The translations under genes were made by a program, and so were the position numbers. Shown piece by piece: positions 19,926 to 28,172 of a stretch of 55,617 nucleotides of DNA. The notes under the pieces were generated by a model. The model did no database searches and was not told where the DNA came from. It was given only the letters and a program-made list of their open reading frames with translations. Source of the DNA: Bacteroidales bacterium (GTDB taxonomy: Bacteria > Bacteroidota > Bacteroidia > Bacteroidales > Paludibacteraceae); contig SUXD01000014.1 of NCBI GenBank assembly GCA_015061145.1, forward strand, positions 1 through 55,617. Reading direction: 5' to 3'. Each line of letters begins with the position of its first letter. The stretch's first letter is position 1.

Positions 19926-20771
19926 TTGAAGAACATTATTAAAATATCGCTGTCGTTGTTTTTGTTTCTGTCGCTCTTTTCGTGTGAGCGACTGAAGCAT
20001 TACAATACTTCTTCAGACGATTTGGCGCTGGTTGAGGTGAATGGCGAGAAACTCTATTTGTCTGATATTGAGGCTATTCTGCCTGAAAATATTTCATCGG
20101 AAGATAGCGCTGCATACGCTGACGACTACATAAAAAAGTGGGCGACACGCATCCTGCTTTATCAGAAGGCTGCCAACAATATCGACAGCAAACAGGAAGA
20201 AGAGGTGGCGCGTCTGGTTGAAGACTACCGCCGTTCGCTCATCGTCCATCTCTATCAGCGAAACCTGATAGCGCAGAAGGTGAAGGCGCCTACCGAGGCT
20301 GAACTGCTCGATTATTACAAAGCGAATTCAGAAGACTTCCGTTTGCAGGAGGAGATTTTCAAGGGACTGTATATGGGCGTTCCGAAGAATGCCCCGAAAC
20401 TTAGCGAACTGCGTCGCGATTTGGGCAATATCCAGAAGAAACTGCAAGAGATAGAAAAGTTCAGTTACCAGAATGCTGTAGGGTACGAGTATTTTATGGA
20501 GAATTGGATGAAACGAAGCGATTTCCCTAATATCCCGCAGGATTTTCAGCCTCGAAAAGGGTTGCAGGAATTCTCCGACGAACAGAATGTATATTTCTTG
20601 TATGTGACAGAATTGAAGCAAAAAGGCGAGACGATGCCCTTCGATTTCGCCAAACAGGAGATAGTGCCGATATTGCGTGAGCAAAAGTCGTTCGACTTTA
20701 TTCGCCGGTTTGACGACGAGCTTTACGAAAGGGCCGTGAGAAAAGAAGAAATAGTACGAAATATAAAATAA
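19926..20771 (+). CDS. Lipoprotein related to peptidylprolyl isomerases
   Basis: A 281-residue lipoprotein with a TTG start. No ATG lies between the upstream stop at 19902-19904 and the signal sequence, and the TTG gives a clean signal peptide with lipobox LFSC (Cys20). The rest looks like the chaperone part of SurA/PrsA proteins: an N-terminal VNGEKLYLSDIEAIL segment and a long helical middle. A clear parvulin active core is missing. It sits between two isomerase genes, 21 bases after the first and 10 before the next, so it probably acts with them in the periplasm. Start choice is fairly sure; catalytic activity is doubtful. Confidence 0.8.
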   Translation: MKNIIKISLSLFLFLSLFSCERLKHYNTSSDDLALVEVNGEKLYLSDIEAILPENISSEDSAAYADDYIKKWATRILLYQKAANNIDSKQEEEVARLVEDYRRSLIVHLYQRNLIAQKVKAPTEAELLDYYKANSEDFRLQEEIFKGLYMGVPKNAPKLSELRRDLGNIQKKLQEIEKFSYQNAVGYEYFMENWMKRSDFPNIPQDFQPRKGLQEFSDEQNVYFLYVTELKQKGETMPFDFAKQEIVPILREQKSFDFIRRFDDELYERAVRKEEIVRNIK

Positions 20772-20781
20772 AACAGAACAG

Positions 20782-22122
20782 ATGCGTTATTTTTCGGTGA
20801 TAACATTGTTTTTCTTGTCGTCTGTCGCAGCTTTTTCGAGCAATGTGATTGACGAAGTGGTATGGGTTGTGGGCGACGAAGCGATTCTGAAATCAGATGT
20901 GGAGGAGCAGAAAGCGCGCATGCAGTACGAAGGCACGCCCATCGAGGGTGACCCCTATTGCACCATTCCTGAGGAGATAGCTATTCAGAAGCTTTTTCTC
21001 AATCAGGCCAAAGTGGACAGTATCACCGTCAGTCCGAATACGGTTTCGATGCAAGTGGAGCAGCGAATCAATTATTTCATTTCGCAAATAGGTTCGAAAG
21101 AGAAGCTGGAAGAGTATTTTGGCAAATCACTGGCCGCTATGCGAGAGGAACTCACCACCCTCATCGAAGAGCAGATGCTTGTACAGCAGGTGCAGCAGAA
21201 ATTGGTGGGCGATGTGAAGATAACGCCTTCGGAAGTGCAGAAATTTTACGATAAGCTCCCTAAAGAGACTGTTCCCGTGATGCCTACCAAGGTTGAGGTG
21301 CAGATTCTGGCAATAGCGCCTAAGGTGCCTGTGCAGGAAGCAGAGGCCGTGAAAGCCAAGTTGCGCGGATTCAAAGAGCGTGTAGAGCGCGGCGAGATAG
21401 ATTTCTCCACATTGGCTATCCTATATTCGGAAGATACCGAATCGGCCAAACGAGGCGGCGAACTGGGATTCATGAAGCGTGGAATGCTCATTCCTGAGTT
21501 CGCGGATGTGGCTTTTTCGCTCACCGACAGAAAAAAAGTGTCGCATGTGGTGGAAACCGAATATGGCTATCATATCATTCAACTGATAGAGAAACGCGGC
21601 GACCAACTCAATTGCCGTCACATATTGCTGAAGCCGACTATCTCGTTGGAGGCTCGTCAGTATGCCTTGAATCAGCTGGACAGCATCGTGGATGGCATAA
21701 AAACCGGAACGCGCACTTTTGAAGAAGCGGTGACGGCATTCTCCACCGACAAGAAAACCAAGATGAACGGCGGCGTGATGATGAATCCGCAAACCGGCGA
21801 CACCCGTTTCCAATATCAGGAATTGCCTGCCGAGGTGGCTCGCCAGGTAAACCGGCTCGAAGTGGGCGAAGTGTCGGAGCCTTTTGTGATGACCGACGAG
21901 ACAGGCAAGCAGATTTGTGCCATCGTGAAACTGAAAAACCGTTTCCCGATGCACCAGGCCAATATTACCGACGACTATCAGGAAATACGCGAAATGCTGA
22001 AAGAGGAAATTTGCCAGAAAATCATTTCCGACTGGATTGTAGAACGGCAGAAGGACCTTTATGTGAAGATAAAAGACGGATGGCAGAATTGTGAATTCAA
22101 ATATCCGGGTTGGGGCAAATAA
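20782..22122 (+). CDS. surA: SurA-like periplasmic chaperone/peptidylprolyl isomerase
   Basis: A 446-residue exported protein with the SurA layout: a signal peptide (MRYFSVITLFFLSSVAAFSS), an N-terminal chaperone domain starting VIDEVVWVVGDEAILKSDVEEQ, a first parvulin domain (about residues 170-272, with GGELGFMKRGMLIPEFADVAF and TEYGYHIIQLIEKRG), and a second one (about 275-380, starting LNCRHILLKP). SurA helps outer-membrane proteins fold. It is the third foldase gene in a row, 10 bases after the lipoprotein gene. Confidence 0.92.
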   Translation: MRYFSVITLFFLSSVAAFSSNVIDEVVWVVGDEAILKSDVEEQKARMQYEGTPIEGDPYCTIPEEIAIQKLFLNQAKVDSITVSPNTVSMQVEQRINYFISQIGSKEKLEEYFGKSLAAMREELTTLIEEQMLVQQVQQKLVGDVKITPSEVQKFYDKLPKETVPVMPTKVEVQILAIAPKVPVQEAEAVKAKLRGFKERVERGEIDFSTLAILYSEDTESAKRGGELGFMKRGMLIPEFADVAFSLTDRKKVSHVVETEYGYHIIQLIEKRGDQLNCRHILLKPTISLEARQYALNQLDSIVDGIKTGTRTFEEAVTAFSTDKKTKMNGGVMMNPQTGDTRFQYQELPAEVARQVNRLEVGEVSEPFVMTDETGKQICAIVKLKNRFPMHQANITDDYQEIREMLKEEICQKIISDWIVERQKDLYVKIKDGWQNCEFKYPGWGK

Positions 22123-22137
22123 TAAAAAACCAAAAAT

Positions 22138-22656
22138 ATGAAAAAGATACTTTTGTTTGCAGTTGCATCGTTTTGTGCTGCTGTTGCCTGCATGGGGCAG
22201 TTTAATGTGGTTTCCGACGACAATATCAAGGACATGATTATTGTGAAAGGAAACGGAAACATAGTAGAAAAAGGTCACGACGGCTATTACCTTATTGCAA
22301 CGGGCAACACCTCGGTGGAATCGTTTAAGCTCTTTTTGGGCAAAGAGCGCGACGAGGCTGTGAAAGCCATCCAATTTCTGGTGGATTGGGAAGACAGAGC
22401 GGAGAACAAGGCGTTTTTGGAGATAGAGCAGAATGGTGTGATTTTTACATTGTATAAATATACCTCCAATTTTTTCCTTATCACCGATGGCGACCGTGAA
22501 TTCTGCCGCATGTACATCAAGCAGATGAGAATATCGACGGCAGTATCGGCCTTGGGTGGCAACGACGATGGCGGATACCGTGCGCGCAACGGACAAAACC
22601 ATCAGGTGGGCAATGTTTGCTGCAATCTGCTGCGCAGAGCATTGAGCAAAATGTGA
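22138..22656 (+). CDS. Exported protein of unknown function
   Basis: A 172-residue protein with a signal peptide (MKKILLFAVASFCAAVACMGQ). Cys18 could be a lipobox cysteine, but cleavage after GQ, typical of Bacteroidetes signal peptidase I sites, is equally possible. The mature part is a small alpha/beta region (FNVVSDDNIKDMIIVKGNG, then YYLIATGNTSVESFKLFLGKE) with a Gly/Asn-rich stretch near GGNDDGGYRARNGQNH. I do not recognise a family. It lies 15 bases after surA and 9 bases before the transporter gene, so it probably belongs to the same transcript. Confidence 0.7.
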   Translation: MKKILLFAVASFCAAVACMGQFNVVSDDNIKDMIIVKGNGNIVEKGHDGYYLIATGNTSVESFKLFLGKERDEAVKAIQFLVDWEDRAENKAFLEIEQNGVIFTLYKYTSNFFLITDGDREFCRMYIKQMRISTAVSALGGNDDGGYRARNGQNHQVGNVCCNLLRRALSKM

Positions 22657-22665
22657 TGACTTCCC

Positions 22666-23589
22666 ATGAAACGGCTGTGCCATTATATTTCTGAATATAT
22701 GGGCGTGCTGGTGCTGGCTTCGGCCGCATTGGCATTGTTTTTCCCTGATGTCTTAGGCAAAATTCCGCCCAAGGTTATCAACTATCTTTTGGGACTTGTG
22801 ATGTTTGGCATGGGACTGACTTTGAATTTGCAAGATTTCAAGATAGTGTTCAGCCGTCCTCGCGATGTCATTGTGGGTTGTTTGGCGCAATTCACAATCA
22901 TGCCGCTTTTGGCATGGGGTTTGGCGCATATTTTCTCGCTCGATGAGGCGTTGCTGATAGGTGTAGTCCTTGTAGGTTGCTGCCCTGGCGGAACGGCTTC
23001 GAATGTAATCACCTATCTGGCAAAGGGAGATTTGGCTTTGTCGGTGGGGATGACAGGCGCATCCACGCTGCTGGCTCCGCTGCTCACTCCGCTACTCACT
23101 TGGCTGTTGGCAGGGGAAACGGTGGATGTGAATGTGCTGAATATGTTCATGAGCATTCTGTGGGTTGTCATTCTGCCTATAGTAGCCGGTTTCTTCGTCA
23201 AGCGCACCTGGCCTAAATTTACCGAAAAGACGATAGATTATTTGCCGGCTTTTTCTTCGTTGATGATAGCGTTTATTGTCACTATTGTCATTGCCGCGAA
23301 TGCTGCTAAATTGTTGTCGGGCGGTGTAGTTATTTTATTTGTGGTAATGCTTCACAACCTTTGCGGATTGGGGTTGGGTTATCTCATCGGATATCTCTTG
23401 TCGATGTCGCCCGCTAAGCGCAGAGCCGTATCAATAGAGGTAGGCATGCAAAACTCCGGTTTGGCGAGCAGTTTGGCCACTATCCATTTTGCCGCTTATC
23501 CGATGGCATCCATCCCTGGCGCTATTTTCAGCGTATGGCACAATATCTCCGGTGCTGTTGTGGCAAGAGTTTATGCGAGAGGGAAGTGA
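22666..23589 (+). CDS. Bile acid:sodium symporter family transporter
   Basis: A 307-residue membrane protein of the SBF/BASS family (sodium-coupled uptake of bile acids or other organic anions such as pantothenate). About nine to ten hydrophobic helices are visible. Family motifs are FGMGLTLNLQDFKIV, CPGGTASNVITYLAKGDLALSV (the sodium-site crossover region) and EVGMQNSGLASSLA (second crossover). The substrate cannot be told from sequence. It starts 9 bases after the unknown exported gene and ends the operon; a 464-base AT-rich gap follows. Confidence 0.9.
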   Translation: MKRLCHYISEYMGVLVLASAALALFFPDVLGKIPPKVINYLLGLVMFGMGLTLNLQDFKIVFSRPRDVIVGCLAQFTIMPLLAWGLAHIFSLDEALLIGVVLVGCCPGGTASNVITYLAKGDLALSVGMTGASTLLAPLLTPLLTWLLAGETVDVNVLNMFMSILWVVILPIVAGFFVKRTWPKFTEKTIDYLPAFSSLMIAFIVTIVIAANAAKLLSGGVVILFVVMLHNLCGLGLGYLIGYLLSMSPAKRRAVSIEVGMQNSGLASSLATIHFAAYPMASIPGAIFSVWHNISGAVVARVYARGK

Positions 23590-23624
23590 AAAAAGTTGCG
23601 GTTCTCTTCCGCTTCTTACTAATG

Positions 23625-23652
23625 CTTGATATACCGCTTCGTAAGCGTCAAG
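23625..23652 (+). other. Hairpin downstream of the transporter gene
   Basis: An inner stem CGCTT/AAGCG (23635-23639/23643-23647) sits inside an outer CTTGA/TCAAG (23625-23629/23648-23652). It could be the 3' end of the operon transcript. No strong T tract follows. Confidence 0.4.
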
Positions 23653-23675
23653 TTGCTATGGCGATGCATACTTAT

Positions 23676-23913
23676 TTATTTATCTGATTCCAGTGCTTTA
23701 TCGCATTAACTGAACATCTTCTATACTTATCAATTAACAATATCATCATGTTAACTATTCGCTTGTAACATAAAGGATGTTTTTTTTGCACAAAAATGAC
23801 AAAAAGTGCAATCTTCTTCCTCTGCTAATTTCCGTTTTGGAAAACTTTTTTGTATTTTGCAAAAATTATTTATCTGATAATAAGTCATTTATATTTTTTT
23901 TTGGAAAACTTTT
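23676..23913 (+). repeat. Short direct repeats in the nrdD upstream region
   Basis: This AT-rich gap (23590-24053) has no gene. TTATTTATCTGAT occurs at 23676-23688 and 23866-23878. TTTTGGAAAACTTTT occurs at 23835-23849 and 23899-23913, 64 bases apart. They may be regulator sites for the nrdDG operon. No NrdR box or known riboswitch pattern is visible. Confidence 0.45.
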
Positions 23914-24053
23914 AATTTTTTTATGCAAATAAATTTTTCTTTTTTGCATAAACATTGTACTTTAGTAGAACTGAAATTTAAGGATAAAAATCCCCTAAAA
24001 TCGGACTTTTTTGCGACGAATTTTGAAAAACTAATAAAATAAACCGTAAAAAC

Positions 24054-26189
24054 ATGAATGAAACAACTACTGAATTGAGAATCGTGAAACGCGACGGCAC
24101 TGCCGAAAAGTTCTCTTTGGAGAAAATCAAGAATGCCATCAGAAGTGCATTCCTGTCGGTAGGCAGCATTGCAAGCGAAGAAGTGCTGACAACCATCCTG
24201 AGCCGTGTGAGCATCTCCAACGGCATTTCGGTGGAAGAAGTGCAAAACCAGGTGGAAGTGGCTTTGATGGCCGAGCACTACTATGGCGTGGCAAAATCCT
24301 TTATGCTTTATCGCCAGAAACATACCGAAGACCGCGAGACGCTGGGCAAACTTAAATTCCTGATGGATTATTGCGACGCGCAGAATGCGGCAACGGGAAG
24401 CAAGTTCGACGCAAATGCCAATGTGGAGAACAAAAACATCGCTACACTGATTGGCGAACTGCCGAAATCGAATTTTATCCGCCTCAACCGTCGTATCCTC
24501 ACCGACCGTTTGAAAGACATGTACGGCAAAGAGCTGTCCGACAAATATATCGATTTGCTCAACAAACATTTCATATATAAGAATGACGAGACAAGTCTGG
24601 CCAACTATTGTGCAAGTATCACCATGTATCCGTGGTTGCTCAACGGTACTTACGCCGTAGGCGGAAACTCTTCGGCTCCTACCAACCTGAAGTCGTTCTG
24701 CGGAGGTTTCATCAATATGGTTTTCATCGTATCGAGTATGTTGAGCGGCGCTTGCGCAACTCCCGAATTCTTGATGTACCTCAACTATTTCATCGAAAAG
24801 GAATATGGCGAGGATTATTTCCAGAATCCCGACAGAGTGGTGGATCTTTCTATCCGCCAGCGCTCAATCGACAAAGTGATAACCGATTGTTTCGAGCAGA
24901 TTGTCTATTCCATCAACCAGCCTACAGGCGCGCGTAATTTCCAAGCAGTGTTCTGGAATATCTCTTATTACGACAAATACTATTTCGAAAGCATTTTCGG
25001 CGAGTTCCGCTTCCCCGATGGAACAGCTCCCCATTGGGATTCGCTCAATTGGCTGCAGAAGCGCTTCATGAAGTGGTTCAACAAAGAACGCACAAAAACA
25101 GTGCTCACATTCCCGGTGGAAACAATGGCGCTGCTCTCGGAGAACGGAGATGTGAAAGACAAGGAATATGGCGATTTCACCGCCGAAATGTATGCCGAAG
25201 GCCATTCGTTCTTCACCTACCTGAGCGACAACGCCGATTCGCTTGCAAGCTGCTGCCGTCTGCGTAATGAGATACAGGATAACGGATTCAGCTATACGCT
25301 TGGAGCCGGTGGCGTTTCTACTGGTTCAAAAAGTGTGCTTACCATCAACCTGAACCGTTGCATCCAGTATGCATCTCGCCGTGGAGTGCCTTATTTGGAA
25401 TATCTGGAAGAAGTTGTTGACCTGGTTCATAAAGTTCAGTTGGGTTACAACGAGAACCTCAAAGACTTGTGGAAGAAAGGCATGCTTCCGCTCTTCGACG
25501 CTCAATACATTATCATGAACCGCCAGTATCTGACCATTGGCGTGAACGGTCTGGTTGAGGCTGCCGAATTCTTGGGTATCGAAATTAAAGACAATCCGCG
25601 TTATGTGGAATTTGTTCAGAGCGTGCTCGGTCTCATCGAAAAGTACAATAAGAAATATCGCACGAAAGAGGTGATGTTCAACTGCGAAATGATTCCTGCA
25701 GAAAATGTGGGCGTTAAACATGCAAAATGGGATAAAGAGGCCGGTTATTTCGTTCCGCGCGACTGCTACAATAGTTATTTCTATGTGGTAGAAGACACCA
25801 CGCTGAATGTACTCGACAAATTCCGTCTGCATGGCCGCAAGTATGTCGAGCATCTGACCGGCGGTTCGGCTTTGCACTGCAACCTCGAAGAGCATCTGTC
25901 TAAAGACCAGTATCGTCAGTTGCTTCGCGTAGCGGCGCAAGAGGGCTGCAACTACTTCACGTTTAATATTCCGAACACTGTTTGCAATAAATGCGGAAAC
26001 ATCGACAAACGCTACTTGCAGAAATGTCCGAAATGCGGCAGCGAAAATGTCGACTACCTGACTCGTATCATCGGATATATGAAACGTGTAAGCAACTTCT
26101 CGGCTGCTCGCCAGAAAGAGGCTGCTCGTCGCTATTATGCAAAACTAGAGGATAACAAGCAAACGGTAGAGGAAAAAGAAGTATGCTGA
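24054..26189 (+). CDS. nrdD: Anaerobic ribonucleoside-triphosphate reductase
   Basis: NrdD is the oxygen-sensitive class III reductase that makes deoxyribonucleotides with a glycyl radical. The 711-residue product starts with an ATP-cone (about residues 5-95, RIVKRDGTAEKFSLEKIKNAI). The reductase barrel follows. Near the C-terminus a four-Cys zinc site (CNKCGNIDKRYLQKCPKCG) precedes the glycyl-radical motif RIIGYMKRVSNFSAARQ. The activase gene nrdG overlaps its 3' end by 7 bases. The long AT-rich upstream gap with repeats suggests its own regulated promoter. Confidence 0.97.
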   Translation: MNETTTELRIVKRDGTAEKFSLEKIKNAIRSAFLSVGSIASEEVLTTILSRVSISNGISVEEVQNQVEVALMAEHYYGVAKSFMLYRQKHTEDRETLGKLKFLMDYCDAQNAATGSKFDANANVENKNIATLIGELPKSNFIRLNRRILTDRLKDMYGKELSDKYIDLLNKHFIYKNDETSLANYCASITMYPWLLNGTYAVGGNSSAPTNLKSFCGGFINMVFIVSSMLSGACATPEFLMYLNYFIEKEYGEDYFQNPDRVVDLSIRQRSIDKVITDCFEQIVYSINQPTGARNFQAVFWNISYYDKYYFESIFGEFRFPDGTAPHWDSLNWLQKRFMKWFNKERTKTVLTFPVETMALLSENGDVKDKEYGDFTAEMYAEGHSFFTYLSDNADSLASCCRLRNEIQDNGFSYTLGAGGVSTGSKSVLTINLNRCIQYASRRGVPYLEYLEEVVDLVHKVQLGYNENLKDLWKKGMLPLFDAQYIIMNRQYLTIGVNGLVEAAEFLGIEIKDNPRYVEFVQSVLGLIEKYNKKYRTKEVMFNCEMIPAENVGVKHAKWDKEAGYFVPRDCYNSYFYVVEDTTLNVLDKFRLHGRKYVEHLTGGSALHCNLEEHLSKDQYRQLLRVAAQEGCNYFTFNIPNTVCNKCGNIDKRYLQKCPKCGSENVDYLTRIIGYMKRVSNFSAARQKEAARRYYAKLEDNKQTVEEKEVC

Positions 26190-26653
26190 AATTCACTGAC
26201 TACGATGTTGTTTTTCAGGAAATACCTGACGAAGTGACGCTGGCGATAAACCTGAGTCTCTGTCCGAACAATTGTCGTGGTTGCCATAGTCCGCAGTTGC
26301 GCACCGATATCGGTGAGCGGCTGACGGAAGAGGCTCTGGAAGGCTTGCTGCAGCAATATGGGGCGAACATCACTTGTGTCTGTTTCATGGGAGGCGACGG
26401 CGCTCCGCACGAGGTGGCAAAACTCTCAGATTGGGTGCGTACAAACTATAACCTGAAGACAGGGTGGTACTCGGGCAAGGATAAACTGGCCGACGAATCG
26501 CTTTCCAAAAGTTTCGACTACATCAAAATAGGTCCGTATATCCCTGAGCGTGGACCGCTGAAAGATCCTAATACCAATCAGCGTTTGTATAAGATTGCCG
26601 ATGGGAAAATGGAGGATATCACCTGTAGATTCTGGAGAAACCATAAAATATAA
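26183..26653 (+). CDS. nrdG: Anaerobic ribonucleotide reductase-activating protein
   Basis: NrdG is the radical SAM enzyme that makes the glycyl radical on NrdD. The 156-residue product has the [4Fe-4S] motif CPNNCRGC (CxxxCxxC, about residues 28-35) followed by HSPQLRTDIGERL, and the SAM-binding CFMGGDG. The length is normal. Its ATG overlaps the nrdD stop (ATGCTGA), consistent with coupled translation. An intrinsic terminator follows 15 bases after the stop. Confidence 0.95.
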   Translation: MLKFTDYDVVFQEIPDEVTLAINLSLCPNNCRGCHSPQLRTDIGERLTEEALEGLLQQYGANITCVCFMGGDGAPHEVAKLSDWVRTNYNLKTGWYSGKDKLADESLSKSFDYIKIGPYIPERGPLKDPNTNQRLYKIADGKMEDITCRFWRNHKI

Positions 26654-26668
26654 ATGGTATATTTTAGG

Positions 26669-26706
26669 AAAAGCGCAAAGAAAGTCACCTTTCTTTGCGC
26701 TTTTTT
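26669..26706 (+). terminator. Terminator after nrdDG
   Basis: AAAAGCGCAAAGAAA (26669-26683) and TTTCTTTGCGCTTTT (26690-26704) form a 15-bp stem and a T run follows. It stands only about 30 bases before the next start codon. Confidence 0.9.
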
Positions 26707-26734
26707 CTTATTTTCGCATAAAAAAAAGTATAAG

Positions 26735-28141
26735 ATGTTAATATCTTTAAAAGAGGCTGTTCCGCTGATATATGATTCGCCGTTTTCAAAGCCACTCAGC
26801 TGGGAGATAGCGGAGGATCAAGTGTGGACTGTGATAGGAAACAATGGTGCAGGTAAATCTTCGCTGATGGATGTGCTGATGGGAAAGTACAATATGAAAT
26901 CGGGCGAAATTTTGTACAATTTATCGCTGAAAAATGAAGACGACCGACCTTCGAAACATATCAAAGCCATTAGTTTCAATTCGGTGTATGCTGTTGCCAA
27001 TTTTCGCGATACATACTATCAGCAGCGATTCAATCATACCGAAACGGATTTCTCTCCAAAGGTTAGAGATTTGTTCTCGTTGAACGACTTTGACGGCAAT
27101 GAGATTGTGACGCAACTCCTGCAGCCTTTGATGGATAAATATGTGGTGCAACTATCGAGCGGCGAGTTGCGTAAAGTGTTGATAGCAAGAGTGCTTACTG
27201 AAAAGCCGCAAGTGCTGATTTTTGATAATCCGTTTATTGGACTCGACATCGCTTCGCGCGAACTCATGGAGAATTTGTTGCCGAAATTGATTCAAGACGG
27301 TATTCATCTTATCTTTGCGGTTTCGTCGTTTGCCGACATTCCCAGATGTACTACTCATTTGCTGAAAATGGGGAAAGGATACATCGAAAATCAGGAGGAA
27401 TATCAAATCAGGTACGATGAATTTATGCCGATGAATTCTGTAAAAATCGATTGGAGCAGATTCCCTGTCGCAACTACGGAGTGCGATGTTGTAGCTCAGA
27501 TGCGCGACCTCACCATCTCATACGGAAGCCGCGTGGTGAACTCGCATATAAACTGGACGGTACGTGCAGGCGAGAAATGGGCGTTGCTCGGACCAAACGG
27601 CAGCGGGAAATCCACTTTGCTGAGCTATGTCTTTGCCGACAATCCGCAGGCTTATTCTAAAGACATTACATTGTTCGATAGAAAAAGGGGAACTGGCGAA
27701 AGCATTTGGGACATTAAAAAACGTATAGGATATACATCGTCCGAAATGCATCTTTATTATAGGGAGAATGTTGATTGCCTAAGCGTGGTGAAATCTGGCT
27801 TCTTCGATAGTATCGGACTTTTCAGGAAATGCACGGAAGAGCAGAGTGCCACAGCCGAATATGTGATGAATCTGTTGCGTCTGAATCATTTGCGCTCGCG
27901 ACTATTTTTGCGTACATCGGCAGGTGAGCAGCGAATGGTGCTTTTTGCAAGGGCTGTGGTGAAAAATCCCGAACTGCTGGTGCTCGACGAACCGTTCCAT
28001 GGATTGGATGATGTTAACAAAAGGCTTTGTTCTGATTTTATTGAGCAATTTTGCGAGCAACGTAAAAAGACATTGGTGTTTGTCACGCATTGCATGGAAG
28101 AGATTCCTGCCAATGTAAACAACATCATGAAGTTGGGGTGA
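26735..28141 (+). CDS. Double ABC ATPase, ModF/PhrA-like
   Basis: A 468-residue soluble protein with two ABC nucleotide-binding domains, like ModF (PhrA), which is associated with molybdate transport or DNA repair but has no proven transport partner. Domain 1 has Walker A GNNGAGKSS (residues 35-43), signature SSGEL (141-145) and Walker B LIFDNPF (Asp164, Asn165). Domain 2 has Walker A GPNGSGKST (286-294), signature SAGEQ (395-399) and a canonical LVLDEPF (Asp418, Glu419). The Asn in place of the catalytic Glu suggests one weak ATPase site. The ATG at 26735 is chosen because an upstream extension would read through the nrdDG terminator. No permease gene is nearby. Confidence 0.85.
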   Translation: MLISLKEAVPLIYDSPFSKPLSWEIAEDQVWTVIGNNGAGKSSLMDVLMGKYNMKSGEILYNLSLKNEDDRPSKHIKAISFNSVYAVANFRDTYYQQRFNHTETDFSPKVRDLFSLNDFDGNEIVTQLLQPLMDKYVVQLSSGELRKVLIARVLTEKPQVLIFDNPFIGLDIASRELMENLLPKLIQDGIHLIFAVSSFADIPRCTTHLLKMGKGYIENQEEYQIRYDEFMPMNSVKIDWSRFPVATTECDVVAQMRDLTISYGSRVVNSHINWTVRAGEKWALLGPNGSGKSTLLSYVFADNPQAYSKDITLFDRKRGTGESIWDIKKRIGYTSSEMHLYYRENVDCLSVVKSGFFDSIGLFRKCTEEQSATAEYVMNLLRLNHLRSRLFLRTSAGEQRMVLFARAVVKNPELLVLDEPFHGLDDVNKRLCSDFIEQFCEQRKKTLVFVTHCMEEIPANVNNIMKLG

Positions 28142-28145
28142 CCTG

Positions 28146-28172
28146 GAAGTTGTTTAAATATTAAACAGTTTC
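28146..28172. terminator. Hairpin between convergent genes
   Basis: TGTTTAA (28151-28157) and TTAAACA (28161-28167) flank ATA. The stem extends outward through GGAAG and AGTTTC with wobble pairs. It lies between the ABC gene and the convergent DUF2156-GNAT gene and is followed by TTATATTT. Confidence 0.5.

Noticed and set aside
21421-22683. 420-residue minus-strand ORF
   Set aside because: It is antisense to surA and the 172-residue exported gene, with no recognisable domains.
23941-23990. TACTTTAG as an nrdD -7 element
   Set aside because: It has a mismatch to TAnnTTTG and the nearest TTTG is only 11 bases away, too close for a -33 box.
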